64,000 nt of DNA from Shewanella hanedai (GTDB lineage Bacteria > Pseudomonadota > Gammaproteobacteria > Enterobacterales > Shewanellaceae). The stretch lies in the NCBI RefSeq assembly GCF_007197645.1, contig NZ_VKGK01000002.1:124001-188000 (forward strand), given 5' to 3'. Under the pieces are notes generated by a model. That model made no database searches. It saw nothing but the letters and a program-made list of their open reading frames with translations, and was not told the DNA's origin. Made by a program: the position numbers and the translations under genes. Below, one piece after another: positions 49,212 to 58,602 of this stretch; within the stretch, counting starts at the first letter, position 1; the number at the start of each line of letters is the position of its first letter.

Positions 49212-50600
49212 ATGAATAACGATAATAAAGATGCCACACCAGGTTTAAACCGTCGAAGTTTTTTAAAAACATCTACAGGATTAGCACTTGCCGGTGCGGG
49301 CACTATGATGTTTCCATCAGTTGCTGCAGCCAAAGGAGATGAGCAAGAACTAACACAATTTAGAGGCCACAATTCAGATAAACGGTTATGGAAAAAGGTT
49401 CGCAAAGAGTTTGTACTCAATAAGCGCACTACTTACATGAACGTAGGCACATCAGGCTCTATGCCAAAGAGCATTTTAAAGTCTTACGCCCGTACCAATG
49501 AGATGATTTCAGCTAATCCTTGGCAAAGTAACGTACCGACAATTGAGTTAGCAAAACAGGTTGCACCTGGGTTTGGTGCTTATGACCACGAACTGGTATT
49601 AAACCGTAATACCACTGACGGAATGAACAGCATTATTAATGGTCTTCAATTTGAAGAAGGCGATGTCATTCTAACCACACATCATGAGCACGGTGCTGTA
49701 AAAATACCGCTTAAGCATGTTAGTGATCGTTATAATGTTGAAGTTGTAGAGATTGAGATCCCTGTATATACAGGCAATAACACCGTATCTGAAGATGACT
49801 TCGTTAATGTATTTGCAGATGCTGTTGCTGAGTACGGTAACCGAGTACGCCTGATTGTCTTCTCTCACATCACCTACACCACTGGCACCACCTTGCCAGC
49901 CAAGCGTATCTGTCAGGAAGTCGCTATTCCAAATCGCATTGTGACTCTCATCGATGGCGCACATACTCCAGGTATGCTTAACCTCGATTTCCATGATATT
50001 GACTGCGACTTCTACTCAGGTGCAGGCCATAAATGGCAATGTGGTCCAGGCGCAACAGGTATCCTTTATGTTCGTGACAATGCGCAGCGTTTAGCCGAAT
50101 ACTGGAGTGACCGCAACACTCCACTTTGGTGCATCAACTCGTCATCTTCCTCTACAGAGCTACAAGCTAAACTGCAATCAGTAGGTCAAGATAACTATCC
50201 AGCTAAGCAAGCCTTAGCCGATTGCTGTGTCATGTGGGAAGAGATTGGTCGAGACGTCATTGAAGAACGCGTACTGGATCTAAGTGAGCTATGTAAGGAA
50301 GAGCTATTCGACACCTTCCCGTTTGCAAACTTCTATGCGCCTAACATTCGTGAACTATCAAGCGGTTTAACCACCTTTAACCCTTTTTATGATCAACATG
50401 ACGGCGAGCTTTTAACCGAGTTCCGCGATCGTTTACACGAAGAATATGGCTATATTGTACGTACAACCTCTTTCTACAATAAGAAAGATGACATGCAAAA
50501 AATCCACACCATTCGTATCTCGACTCACCTATTCCACGATGAAGATGATGTGGAAGGATTAGTGAAAGCGATGAAACGACTATATCGAAATATGGTGTAA
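49212..50600 (+). CDS. Tat-exported class V aminotransferase-like protein
   Basis: PLP-dependent fold type I protein of the class V aminotransferase / isopenicillin N epimerase group. It has 462 residues. The N-terminus has a twin-arginine signal (LNRRSFLKTSTGLALAGAG, then AAAKG at about 37-41). The PLP lysine is K274 in SGAGHKWQCGPG, and DGAHTPG supplies the aspartate that contacts the cofactor. Export of a PLP enzyme by the Tat route is consistent with cofactor loading in the cytoplasm. Substrate is unknown. A Shine-Dalgarno GAGAG precedes the ATG. Confidence 0.88.
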   Translation: MNNDNKDATPGLNRRSFLKTSTGLALAGAGTMMFPSVAAAKGDEQELTQFRGHNSDKRLWKKVRKEFVLNKRTTYMNVGTSGSMPKSILKSYARTNEMISANPWQSNVPTIELAKQVAPGFGAYDHELVLNRNTTDGMNSIINGLQFEEGDVILTTHHEHGAVKIPLKHVSDRYNVEVVEIEIPVYTGNNTVSEDDFVNVFADAVAEYGNRVRLIVFSHITYTTGTTLPAKRICQEVAIPNRIVTLIDGAHTPGMLNLDFHDIDCDFYSGAGHKWQCGPGATGILYVRDNAQRLAEYWSDRNTPLWCINSSSSSTELQAKLQSVGQDNYPAKQALADCCVMWEEIGRDVIEERVLDLSELCKEELFDTFPFANFYAPNIRELSSGLTTFNPFYDQHDGELLTEFRDRLHEEYGYIVRTTSFYNKKDDMQKIHTIRISTHLFHDEDDVEGLVKAMKRLYRNMV

Positions 50601-50620
50601 TCAACCTTCTGATTAACCAT

Positions 50621-50657
50621 AAAAAACGGCCTTGAGACATACTCAAGGCCGTTTTAT
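50621..50657. terminator. Bidirectional terminator
   Basis: AAAACGGCCTTGAG (50623-50636) pairs with CTCAAGGCCGTTTT (50642-50655). It lies between the convergent aminotransferase-like and GGDEF-EAL genes. Confidence 0.93.
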
Positions 50658-50690
50658 TATCTGGTTAGTGATGCCTATCGATATTGGCTT

Positions 50691-53060
50691 TTATGCGATG
50701 GCGCTGCAAACCTCTTGGTCCAAAAGCTGCTGTGTAAATACCTCTGCAGTAACAGGGCGGCTAAAGAGGAACCCTTGACCAAACTCACAACCATGACTCT
50801 GCAAGAATTCAACTTGGTGCTCATCTTCAATCCCTTCGGCGACGACTTTTAACTCCAAGGATTTAGCCATCGCTAGAATCGCCGTTACCAGCGCTCTGTC
50901 CGCTTTACTTGACGCCATCTTATTAATAAAAGCCCGATCAATTTTCAATTTAGAAAATGAGAACTTCTGCAAGTAACTCAGCGCAGAATAGCCAGTACCA
51001 AAATCATCGATTGAAAGCTCAACACCCAACTGTTTAAGATAGGCCAGCATGTTCATTAAGGTATTATCCTCCTCAATCAACAAGCCTTCTGTCACCTCCA
51101 TATCTAACTTGTCAGCAGGTAAACCAGTTTGCGCCAACACCTCTACAATTCTGGCCTGTAACTGCTCACAATAGCGGAACTGCACACTGGAGAAATTGAT
51201 CGCGATTTTAATCGGACTGATTTTTTGCCAATGTGCGGCTTGCTCACAGGCCGTCATTAACACAATATCTCCAAGCTTATGAATTAAGCCATTTTTCTCC
51301 GATAGAGGAATAAATTCTTCCGGAGAAACAACCCCTAACTCACTGTCAGTCCAACGCATCAGCGCTTCGGCGCCAACGATTCTGCCACTGGCGAGATCTA
51401 AAATGGGTTGATAGTAAATTTCAATCTCATCCGAGTTTATCGCCTGATGTAAACGCCCATTAAGGGTCAATTTACGCTGCACATCTAGGTTCATATTCTC
51501 GTTATAAAAACTGAAGCCATTACGTCCCGCATCTTTAGCACGATACAACGCAATGTCGGCCTTCTTGAGCAATGTGGCTGCACTGTTTCCATCTTGCGGG
51601 TAAATAGACATACCAATGCTCGTAGATACAAAGAACTCATGGCCATCAATCTCGAATCCTTGTTCAAAGAGCCCGAGTATTAAACTTGCCTGCATTTTTG
51701 CCATATCTTGGTGGGACAACTCAGGAATAATAATTAAGAACTCATCCCCACCAAATCTTGCGACGGTATCGCTATTTCGCACTGAATTTAACAAGCGTTT
51801 ACTGGTTTGCTTTAAGAGATCATCTCCCGCCTGATGCCCCACAGTATCATTGACTTGTTTAAAGTTATCCAGATCCAAAAACATCACCAACACCTTAGTC
51901 TGATTAGACTGAGCTGTAGTAATTGCTTTGTCTAGCTTAGTCATACTATGAGTTCGATTCGATAACCCTGTCAGTTCGTCATGAGCAGCTTGATAAGCCA
52001 ATTTATTCTCTGACGTTTTACGCTTTTTAACCTCATCGACAAGCAACATATTCTGATTCGTCAGCTCCTGCTGCTGCTCTGATGAGACTACTATTTGGGT
52101 TTGTAATACTAAATTCGCGTTATTGACCCGCATTAAATAGAGTAATCCCAGCATGACTGGCACTGCCAACAAAGATATCGCCGCAATAAACCAAGCCGAG
52201 GTAAAAATATCCTGTTCATTAACAGGCTCAAACCAACTCTTTAATTTAAAAGGAGTGCCACTAATATCTTTCTCAAAATAGATATCGTGAGCTGAAGTAT
52301 TAGTGTGACTTTGTAGCTCTGTGGATTGAATAGATGCACTCGTCATACCCCGTAATGCAGGCTTAGACCCAGCTAGAGGCTTAAGCGAATTCCACACTAA
52401 TATGTCACCAAGCGGTGTCATCAGCTTTAAACAACTACCACTACTGACATGCTCTTGGGTTGAGAGTTGGTGGGTGACGACATCATTATTGATCTCAGCA
52501 ATCAAGACTCCCACAGGTTTACCCTGAAGATATATCGTGCTGAGCAAGGTGATCGAAGGCCCATTAGGAGTCGATAGCATTACAATTTTAGTGCCTGTAT
52601 GCTCCATTAGTTTCATTGGGATCTGACTGACATCAAATAGTGCATTGGGATCGGTATCGGCTATCACCGTTTCACCAAAGCCAACAACCAGCAGCCTTTG
52701 ATAGATTTGATGATGATCTATCTCACTCGTTTCAACAAAAGTATTGATTGTCTTCCTAAGATTAAACAAGCTCGACCCGAGCCCGTACTGCAATGACATG
52801 CCAGCTGCCAAATTTGAAAAGTAGGTATTGAATTCGATATTGGTAGCAAGGTTTGCGATATTTTCTTGGCTCACATCGAAAAAGAAACTCAAATTATCAG
52901 TGTAATTACTGACTTTAAGATCCAAGGCATTATTTTGAGACTCTTGTAACCGGCTTTGACCTAAATTCGTCACTGTCAGGATTAAAAAGAGATAAGCAGT
53001 TAAGAGAATGCCAGCGACAATAATGGCAGTTCGACGGTTAAACCATTTCTTTATATTCAT
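50691..53060 (-). CDS. Membrane GGDEF-EAL cyclic-di-GMP enzyme
   Basis: A 789-residue protein with two transmembrane helices (about 13-32 and 288-310) flanking a periplasmic sensor of about 250 residues, a short coiled-coil linker, a GGDEF domain (about 355-510) and an EAL domain (about 525-780). The cyclase motif GGDEF (ARFGGDEFLI, about 434-438) and the phosphodiesterase motif EAL (GAEALMRW) are both intact, along with DDFGTGYSAL and the late EGIEDEHQ. Both activities are therefore possible. It starts eight bases after a periplasmic binding protein gene, so the two form an operon. Confidence 0.93.
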   Translation of the reverse strand: MNIKKWFNRRTAIIVAGILLTAYLFLILTVTNLGQSRLQESQNNALDLKVSNYTDNLSFFFDVSQENIANLATNIEFNTYFSNLAAGMSLQYGLGSSLFNLRKTINTFVETSEIDHHQIYQRLLVVGFGETVIADTDPNALFDVSQIPMKLMEHTGTKIVMLSTPNGPSITLLSTIYLQGKPVGVLIAEINNDVVTHQLSTQEHVSSGSCLKLMTPLGDILVWNSLKPLAGSKPALRGMTSASIQSTELQSHTNTSAHDIYFEKDISGTPFKLKSWFEPVNEQDIFTSAWFIAAISLLAVPVMLGLLYLMRVNNANLVLQTQIVVSSEQQQELTNQNMLLVDEVKKRKTSENKLAYQAAHDELTGLSNRTHSMTKLDKAITTAQSNQTKVLVMFLDLDNFKQVNDTVGHQAGDDLLKQTSKRLLNSVRNSDTVARFGGDEFLIIIPELSHQDMAKMQASLILGLFEQGFEIDGHEFFVSTSIGMSIYPQDGNSAATLLKKADIALYRAKDAGRNGFSFYNENMNLDVQRKLTLNGRLHQAINSDEIEIYYQPILDLASGRIVGAEALMRWTDSELGVVSPEEFIPLSEKNGLIHKLGDIVLMTACEQAAHWQKISPIKIAINFSSVQFRYCEQLQARIVEVLAQTGLPADKLDMEVTEGLLIEEDNTLMNMLAYLKQLGVELSIDDFGTGYSALSYLQKFSFSKLKIDRAFINKMASSKADRALVTAILAMAKSLELKVVAEGIEDEHQVEFLQSHGCEFGQGFLFSRPVTAEVFTQQLLDQEVCSAIA

Positions 53061-53068
53061 AATATCAA

Positions 53069-53998
53069 TTAGGATTCTATCGCAGATGAAAAGTAGTCTT
53101 GGTAATAATGGAACACGCTTGGATAGTATTTTTTAATGAGCTTTTTGTAACTTCCATCGGCTTTAATCTGTTTTAAATACTCATTAAACGCTTCTCTTAA
53201 CTTAGGCGAGTCTTTTCTAAATCCCATCGCCATTCTTTGCTCTTCAGACATAGGACCAATCACCTTTATCTGACTCGGCCACTTTTCCAATGCTATGAGT
53301 GAATCGGCGATATCTAGCAACGTCATTTCCGCTTCTTTATTTAAGATAGCTGGCACCATTTCATTAAGCTGCAGTCGCTTAGCGGGTAATATCACATTGG
53401 CACCTGTGGCATAAAGGTCATACAGATCAGGATCGAGGCACGACTGCTTCATTGCGAGCACATCTCTACCATAAATTAATGCTTTAACAGCGGTAATGTC
53501 GTAACTCATTGAGCCAGTAGGAACGATAGGATCAAGTTCGGACTCTGTGCGAGCAATTAACCAAACAGCGGAGGGGAAGTAATCATCAGAGAAATCAATA
53601 ATCTCTTTGCGCCAATCTAAAATGGTCACACCGTGAGCCATCACATCGCCTTCAATGACTTGCTGTTCAGAATACACAACTTGATTATCGATAAACTGAC
53701 CATTACGCCCAGTTAGCTTGCCAAAAACATTATTCCAAGTCGCGGGGATAAACTGATATTCAACCCCCAGATGCTTTGCAAAATTTTGCATCAACTCAAT
53801 ATCTAAACCACTGTGAGAATTCTTGCTACCTTCGGTATACTGAGTGACAAAACTCGCATAGGGGACACCAAGATGACGAAGTACTCCCTCCGCTTGGATC
53901 TCTTCCAAATCTCGCGCCATCACTTGAATCGAAATGCCACCTAAGAAGATCAAAAAAAGGCACTTTGTGATTAACTTAGATAGAGCAAAAAGTCGCAT
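53069..53998 (-). CDS. Periplasmic solute-binding protein (SBP family 3)
   Basis: Extracellular solute-binding protein of the amino acid type. I chose the ATG at 53998, with AAAGAGAT upstream and the signal peptide MRLFALSKLITKCLFLIFLG; a longer frame adds a cysteine-containing, non-signal N-terminus. The mature part has the two-lobe SBP pattern (DLEEIQAEGVLRHLGVPYAS, GLDIELMQNFAKHLGVEYQF, DSPKLREAFNEYLKQIKADG). No permease or ATPase gene is near. It is followed by a GGDEF-EAL gene and probably acts as its ligand sensor. Confidence 0.88.
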   Translation of the reverse strand: MRLFALSKLITKCLFLIFLGGISIQVMARDLEEIQAEGVLRHLGVPYASFVTQYTEGSKNSHSGLDIELMQNFAKHLGVEYQFIPATWNNVFGKLTGRNGQFIDNQVVYSEQQVIEGDVMAHGVTILDWRKEIIDFSDDYFPSAVWLIARTESELDPIVPTGSMSYDITAVKALIYGRDVLAMKQSCLDPDLYDLYATGANVILPAKRLQLNEMVPAILNKEAEMTLLDIADSLIALEKWPSQIKVIGPMSEEQRMAMGFRKDSPKLREAFNEYLKQIKADGSYKKLIKKYYPSVFHYYQDYFSSAIES

Positions 53999-54335
53999 TA
54001 TTGATATCTCTTTGTTTGTTTTGGAAATAAGACAAATTCGGCAAGCAGTATACATTTCAAGCCTATATTTACAACGATACCACCCTCACTTTGAGACATC
54101 TTGAACAGAAAAAAACCTGCTGAAATCCAGTCATAACAATACAGCTTAAAGTCGCCAAATTAATCACATAGAGTTGGATACAAATACAACAATTGATCAA
54201 GATTTAAGCACTTAAGTTAACTATGATTAACAACATGAGTAGTCAACTGTACAGTTAGTTTGAAAATAATACAAATACTAACATCAATAACATTTTAATG
54301 ACGCTATAATAGTGCTCCAATTCCAGCCGAAAAAA
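53999..54335. other. Intergenic region upstream of the SBP/GGDEF-EAL operon
   Basis: About 340 bases between the end of ppiB and the binding protein start, both on the minus strand. It should carry the operon promoter. No riboswitch core or repeat was seen in it. Confidence 0.5.
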
Positions 54336-54830
54336 CTATTGGGCTACAATCACCTTCTCAACAATAATCATCTCCTGTGGCACATCATCATGACCATCTT
54401 TGGAGGTAGTTTTCACTTTCGCCATCTTGTTAATCACATCCATACCGACGCTTACCTGACCAAAAACGGCATAACCCCAGCCTAAATTGGTGGTGGTGGT
54501 ATAATCTAAAAATGCGTTATCTGCCAAATTAATAAAGAACTGTCCCGTGGCCGAATGCGGCGCATCGGTTCGCGCCATTGCCAGTGTGCCGATCACATTC
54601 TTTAGTCCCTTGTTGGCTTCATTGACAATAGCCGCTCGCGTGGGCTTCTCATCCATGTCAGCAGTAAAGCCGCCCCCCTGTATCATGAACCCCTTAATCA
54701 CCCGATGAAAAATAGTCCCATCATAAAAACCTTCCTCGCAATATCTCAGAAAGTTCTTTGCACTCACAGGCGCATGTTCAAAATCGAGTTCAATCTCGAT
54801 ATCACCAAAATTGGTGGTAAAAATAATCAT
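54336..54830 (-). CDS. ppiB: Peptidyl-prolyl cis-trans isomerase B (cyclophilin)
   Basis: Cytoplasmic cyclophilin of 164 residues without a signal peptide. The active-site segments [14 protein letters not shown] (about 41-54) with the catalytic arginine, and [15 protein letters not shown] (about 96-110), are intact. It is transcribed alone between the binding protein operon and the chitinase gene. Confidence 0.95.
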   Translation of the reverse strand: MIIFTTNFGDIEIELDFEHAPVSAKNFLRYCEEGFYDGTIFHRVIKGFMIQGGGFTADMDEKPTRAAIVNEANKGLKNVIGTLAMARTDAPHSATGQFFINLADNAFLDYTTTTNLGWGYAVFGQVSVGMDVINKMAKVKTTSKDGHDDVPQEMIIVEKVIVAQ

Positions 54831-54966
54831 AGAGATCCTTATTTCAACTGGAATAAATTAAGTCGACTAACACCAATAGCCAAACATCATCCTCACTTAA
54901 ACACCGTAAGGGAAAGCCTCACCTTAATGATGAGGCTAGTGTTATCACTAATATATAGCGACTGGT

Positions 54967-57150
54967 TTATTGCACAAACCACGCATCTTTCCATGCGCTA
55001 CCCGTTCCAGGTGCATAGTGAGTTGCAGATCCACCACACCAACCACTGTTAGGCCATGGACGACATTGATAGACGCCACCAGCATTGGTCACCACATCAC
55101 CAGCTTGATACTGAGTGCCTGACACGTACTCAGGATAATCACCACCTTCACCGTCTTCTTCAGTCAAGTTCACTGCGACCCGATACATGAGGTTGCCAGC
55201 TTTAGCCTCAACCAATACCTCGTAGCTGCCCGCTGTTAAGTTAGCAGCCGATAACGTTAGTGATCCCTCACTGCTTAACTCAATCTCAGCCTGAGCAAAA
55301 GTGTCACTGCCTTGCACTAGGCTTGCGCTCACCATCATGGTTTGGCTCACACTAACCGAGAAGTGGATATCAACCGCGCCTTGTTCGAGCTGGTAACGAG
55401 AAGCGAGCCCAGTCACATCCAGTGTTGGCTTTACAACAGGTGGAATACCACTGTCGCAATCGCTGTCACCTTTTGAGGTCCAAACACCCCATTCACCGGT
55501 CGTGCCAGGCTCGTTACCCTGCGTCCACCAACCTGCAAGCCAACTCTGGCTGTGATGACTGACAGTCTCACCGCCAAGGTAAACCTTAGTGCCATCCCAT
55601 GCGTTATCACAAACAGCACCTTGCTCTTTAACCGTCACGATGCGTTCAGCACGAGAGACTTGCCCAGCACTATCAGTCACTCGGTACATCAGTGGATACT
55701 GGCCGATATGATCGCTATTAACCTCACCTTCAACGGAGATATTTGCCGTTAAATCACCATCTTCAGCATCAATAGCACTGACGCCTGCCATGGCATTAAA
55801 TACGCTGCCTAAGGTAATCGTGATATCGGCAACGCCAGAGAACTCAGGTTTGGTGTTATACACCTCAACAGTACGAACTTGTTCAGTGACATTGTCGTCG
55901 CTATCAGCAACCTTATATGTCAGCGGGTACAACCCTAACTCATGAGTATTAACCGCACCCTCTATTTGAATATCTGCACTGATATCACCATCTTCCATAT
56001 CGCGAGCATTGACCCCTGCTAAGGCATCAAAATGGCCACCAAGCTTGACTCGAGTATCACTCAAGCCAGAAAAAATAGGTTTACCGTTATCCGGCTCTGG
56101 CGGAAGAATATCTTGACCATGAATAAACGGACCATATGCCTTAATAAATGACTCTTGGTAAGTTTGCCCAGCGGAGTTCTGTCCCATGTCCCAGTTAATG
56201 GACCATGTCATCACACCCCGTAAAGGCTGACCTTGCTGCTTTAATTGATTGAATGCGGCATATAACTTCTGCGGATCTGGAATAAATCCAGTTGCAGCAG
56301 CGTCGATATTGGTAGGAATACCAAACACTAATTTATCGTGAGGGATTTGAGTAAATCCGTTAGTGCCGTTAGCCAGAGCATCTGCAATGTGGTAAATAAA
56401 TTCCTGCTTAAGGTTATCGTTATTTTGAGCTATCCAGCCCAAACCTTCGATATAGATACCATCGCCACCTTGATTATAAAATTGGGGGTTTATCCAATCA
56501 TAATAACCGTCTAATGCAGTAATGTAGGGGACATACTTGCCGCCACTGGTGAGATAAGGAAACTCTGGCGCCATGGTGATCAAGAAGTTTTTGTTCTGAG
56601 CACGGTAGTAATCTTTAACGATGCGCAGTGCGGTAGGAATAACCACCTGATTATCGGCTGCTGTCACCGCAGCTTGCTCTAAATCAATATCGAGTCCATC
56701 GAAACCATACTGTTCAACAAGACGGATAATTTCATCGGCTAAATCTTGCTCTTGACCAAGTCGCAACTCAATATGAGCATCCGCACCACCAAGGGCAATC
56801 AAGACGGAACGTCCCTGACGGTTAAGCTCACTAATTTGGTCGATAAACTGACTTTCGGTTAAACCAATTTCAGGATCAAGCTTGAAGGTAGGAATGGTGC
56901 CAACGGCGCCATAAACTTTCATAAAAGACACATCAACAACGTTGTATTGCGGATCGATGTCAGCAAGTGACACACAAGGGGCAACGCCACCTTTATAACC
57001 CGCACCACCGCACCAGTTATGCCAATAGCCAACAACCACACCAGACTCTGGATTCACCATATCACTACCATTGGCTACAGCCGGTAACGACAAGGAGCTA
57101 ATTGCCAATGCAATGCCAGATCCAACGAGATTGAGAGTAAACGATTTCAT
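54967..57150 (-). CDS. Secreted GH18 chitinase with Ig-like and chitin-binding domains
   Basis: Exported endochitinase. I prefer the ATG at 57150 (MKSFTLNLVGSGIALAISS) because AAAAGG lies about nine bases upstream; an ATG six codons earlier lacks such a site. Order: signal peptide; GH18 catalytic domain (about 33-345) with DGLDIDLEQ, whose final acidic residue E158 is the catalytic acid; two DUF5011-type Ig-like domains (about 355-430 and 433-505) with AGVNARDMEDGDIS and AGVSAIDAEDGDLT; a CBM5/12 chitin-binding module (CDNAWDGTKVYLGGETV); a further beta domain; and a second CBM5/12-like module at the C-terminus. Its leader holds a c-di-GMP riboswitch. Confidence 0.93.
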   Translation of the reverse strand: MKSFTLNLVGSGIALAISSLSLPAVANGSDMVNPESGVVVGYWHNWCGGAGYKGGVAPCVSLADIDPQYNVVDVSFMKVYGAVGTIPTFKLDPEIGLTESQFIDQISELNRQGRSVLIALGGADAHIELRLGQEQDLADEIIRLVEQYGFDGLDIDLEQAAVTAADNQVVIPTALRIVKDYYRAQNKNFLITMAPEFPYLTSGGKYVPYITALDGYYDWINPQFYNQGGDGIYIEGLGWIAQNNDNLKQEFIYHIADALANGTNGFTQIPHDKLVFGIPTNIDAAATGFIPDPQKLYAAFNQLKQQGQPLRGVMTWSINWDMGQNSAGQTYQESFIKAYGPFIHGQDILPPEPDNGKPIFSGLSDTRVKLGGHFDALAGVNARDMEDGDISADIQIEGAVNTHELGLYPLTYKVADSDDNVTEQVRTVEVYNTKPEFSGVADITITLGSVFNAMAGVSAIDAEDGDLTANISVEGEVNSDHIGQYPLMYRVTDSAGQVSRAERIVTVKEQGAVCDNAWDGTKVYLGGETVSHHSQSWLAGWWTQGNEPGTTGEWGVWTSKGDSDCDSGIPPVVKPTLDVTGLASRYQLEQGAVDIHFSVSVSQTMMVSASLVQGSDTFAQAEIELSSEGSLTLSAANLTAGSYEVLVEAKAGNLMYRVAVNLTEEDGEGGDYPEYVSGTQYQAGDVVTNAGGVYQCRPWPNSGWCGGSATHYAPGTGSAWKDAWFVQ

Positions 57151-57179
57151 TAAACTATGCCTTTTCATTCAATAGAGAA

Positions 57180-57217
57180 AAGTGACAGGCATGCCTACGG
57201 CGCAACCTACGTCACTT
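57180..57217 (-). promoter_or_regulatory. Putative expression-platform hairpin before the chitinase gene
   Basis: On the minus strand AAGTGAC and GTCACTT pair across 24 bases, and TTTCTC follows. It lies between the riboswitch aptamer and the chitinase start, so it may be the switchable terminator or anti-terminator. Confidence 0.5.
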
Positions 57218-57302
57218 GAGGTAACCCCACTACCCTAGGGTTATACCCCTTAGGCTGGATGCTTTGCGTCACATGCTTTCACATGTTTTGCCTTTTCATC
57301 AA
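57216..57302 (-). promoter_or_regulatory. Class I cyclic-di-GMP riboswitch (GEMM) before the chitinase gene
   Basis: Read on the minus strand: GGCAAAAC, then a CATG/CATG-based P2 stem (CATGTGAAAGCATG) with a GAAA-type loop, GACGCAAAGC, CCAGCCTAAGG (the tetraloop-receptor region) and the closing TAGTGGGGTTACC (ending at 57220). These match the conserved GEMM-I core in order and spacing. It ends about 66 bases before the chitinase start. Whether c-di-GMP raises or lowers chitinase output cannot be told from sequence. Confidence 0.88.
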
Positions 57303-57639
57303 ATGCGGTATTGCACCAATAAAAATCTTGATGATTATTATCTTTAATACTTATTTTGTAAATGAAAATCCATTTAAAAAACACGCGGTTCATTAGGATA
57401 TCTCATTCATTAACATGAGCGGATAATAAAAGTGTTAGTAAGCCGCTATCCACCCAAACCTGTATTCTTGCTCGATATCACAAATTAGTTAACTATCTGA
57501 TAATTTGAACTAAAAAACTTTTCCTGCAAGGTTGATTTAACTGATAATAGCCGCAGCTAGCATGACTGATAACAGGGTTATCAATGACGCTACTCTGCAA
57601 ATAAATATTAAAAAATCTGCTTTCCAAGGAACTGTATTA
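57303..57639. other. Divergent promoter region of chitinase and secreted protein
   Basis: A/T-rich stretch between the riboswitch and the start of the plus-strand secreted protein gene. It should hold both promoters. No further structure was recognised. Confidence 0.5.
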
Positions 57640-58521
57640 ATGAAAAAAACGCTTCTTACTGCTCTGTGTATGATTTCTCCTTTTGCGTTTTCAGCAAATG
57701 AAGTGGTGTACTTACACTACGATGAAACTGTTGATGGGGCTAATGATTACCAGAATCATATTAAGATTAATGTAGATTTATCTGGTAATCTAATTATTGG
57801 TAAAACTGAAGATGGATCAATTATTTCTGGGGTTGTTGAAAATGCATCTAATAGTTATATAGGCTCTGGTGATAAGCCAAGGTTTAGATTCGAGATCCAT
57901 CAGGGTGATACCAGAAACTGGTATTTTGGCCGTATCGAGAATAACTACTGGGAAGGTGTATGGTATGGACCAAGTGGTCAACAAGGTGACTTTACTTTCC
58001 ATTCAGATGTATTAACTAAAGATATTCCTACGTTCAAGAATATAACCTCTTACTATGCTGATAATATTTTTGATGTAGGCGATAATAGTGTAAATAATAC
58101 ACTAAATTCAAATTTTCTAGTCGATACTGATAATCTTGAACCCATTTATGAAGCTGAATTTTCCCCTAATACAGGTATTTTCGTGCAAACCGACACTGGG
58201 TTTGGTGGAACACCTTTTCCGATGTCATTCTATTTAGACTTTAACAAGCCACTAAAACTTAAAACCTTTAGATTGGGTTCCTTTAATAATGGTGAAGGCA
58301 CTAGATTAACTTCATTCACTGTTGATGCTTGGAAAGATGGAGTTTGGGAAACTGTAGGAAGCTATCAGTTCGCCCCGATTGAAATAGCCCCTTTCTATCA
58401 ACGACAGGAGTTTACCTTACCTCATACCACATATACTGACAGAATCAGAATCTCAGCTAAGGGAACATCAGATCTCTCTGCTGGTGGCAAAGTGGTCATG
58501 TGGGGATTGTCATTTAAATAG
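57640..58521 (+). CDS. Secreted protein of unknown function
   Basis: I chose the ATG at 57640, with AAGGA nine bases upstream, giving 293 residues and a clean signal peptide MKKTLLTALCMISPFAFSAN. The longer frame starts with polar sequence. The C-terminal part (about 170-293: FPMSFYLDFNKPLKLKTFRL, GEGTRLTSFTVDAW, GVWETVGSYQF, DRIRISAKG) has the strand pattern of a discoidin/F5-8C-like carbohydrate-binding jellyroll. The N-terminal part is beta-rich and unfamiliar. It is divergent from the chitinase gene, so a chitin-related role is possible but unproven. Confidence 0.75.
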   Translation: MKKTLLTALCMISPFAFSANEVVYLHYDETVDGANDYQNHIKINVDLSGNLIIGKTEDGSIISGVVENASNSYIGSGDKPRFRFEIHQGDTRNWYFGRIENNYWEGVWYGPSGQQGDFTFHSDVLTKDIPTFKNITSYYADNIFDVGDNSVNNTLNSNFLVDTDNLEPIYEAEFSPNTGIFVQTDTGFGGTPFPMSFYLDFNKPLKLKTFRLGSFNNGEGTRLTSFTVDAWKDGVWETVGSYQFAPIEIAPFYQRQEFTLPHTTYTDRIRISAKGTSDLSAGGKVVMWGLSFK

Positions 58522-58602
58522 TTCCCTAATCACTTCGATAAGCTTATATGAAACTAACCTCTGCATGCGCGAGGTTAGTTTTATCACAAATGTCAGTGTT
58601 TA

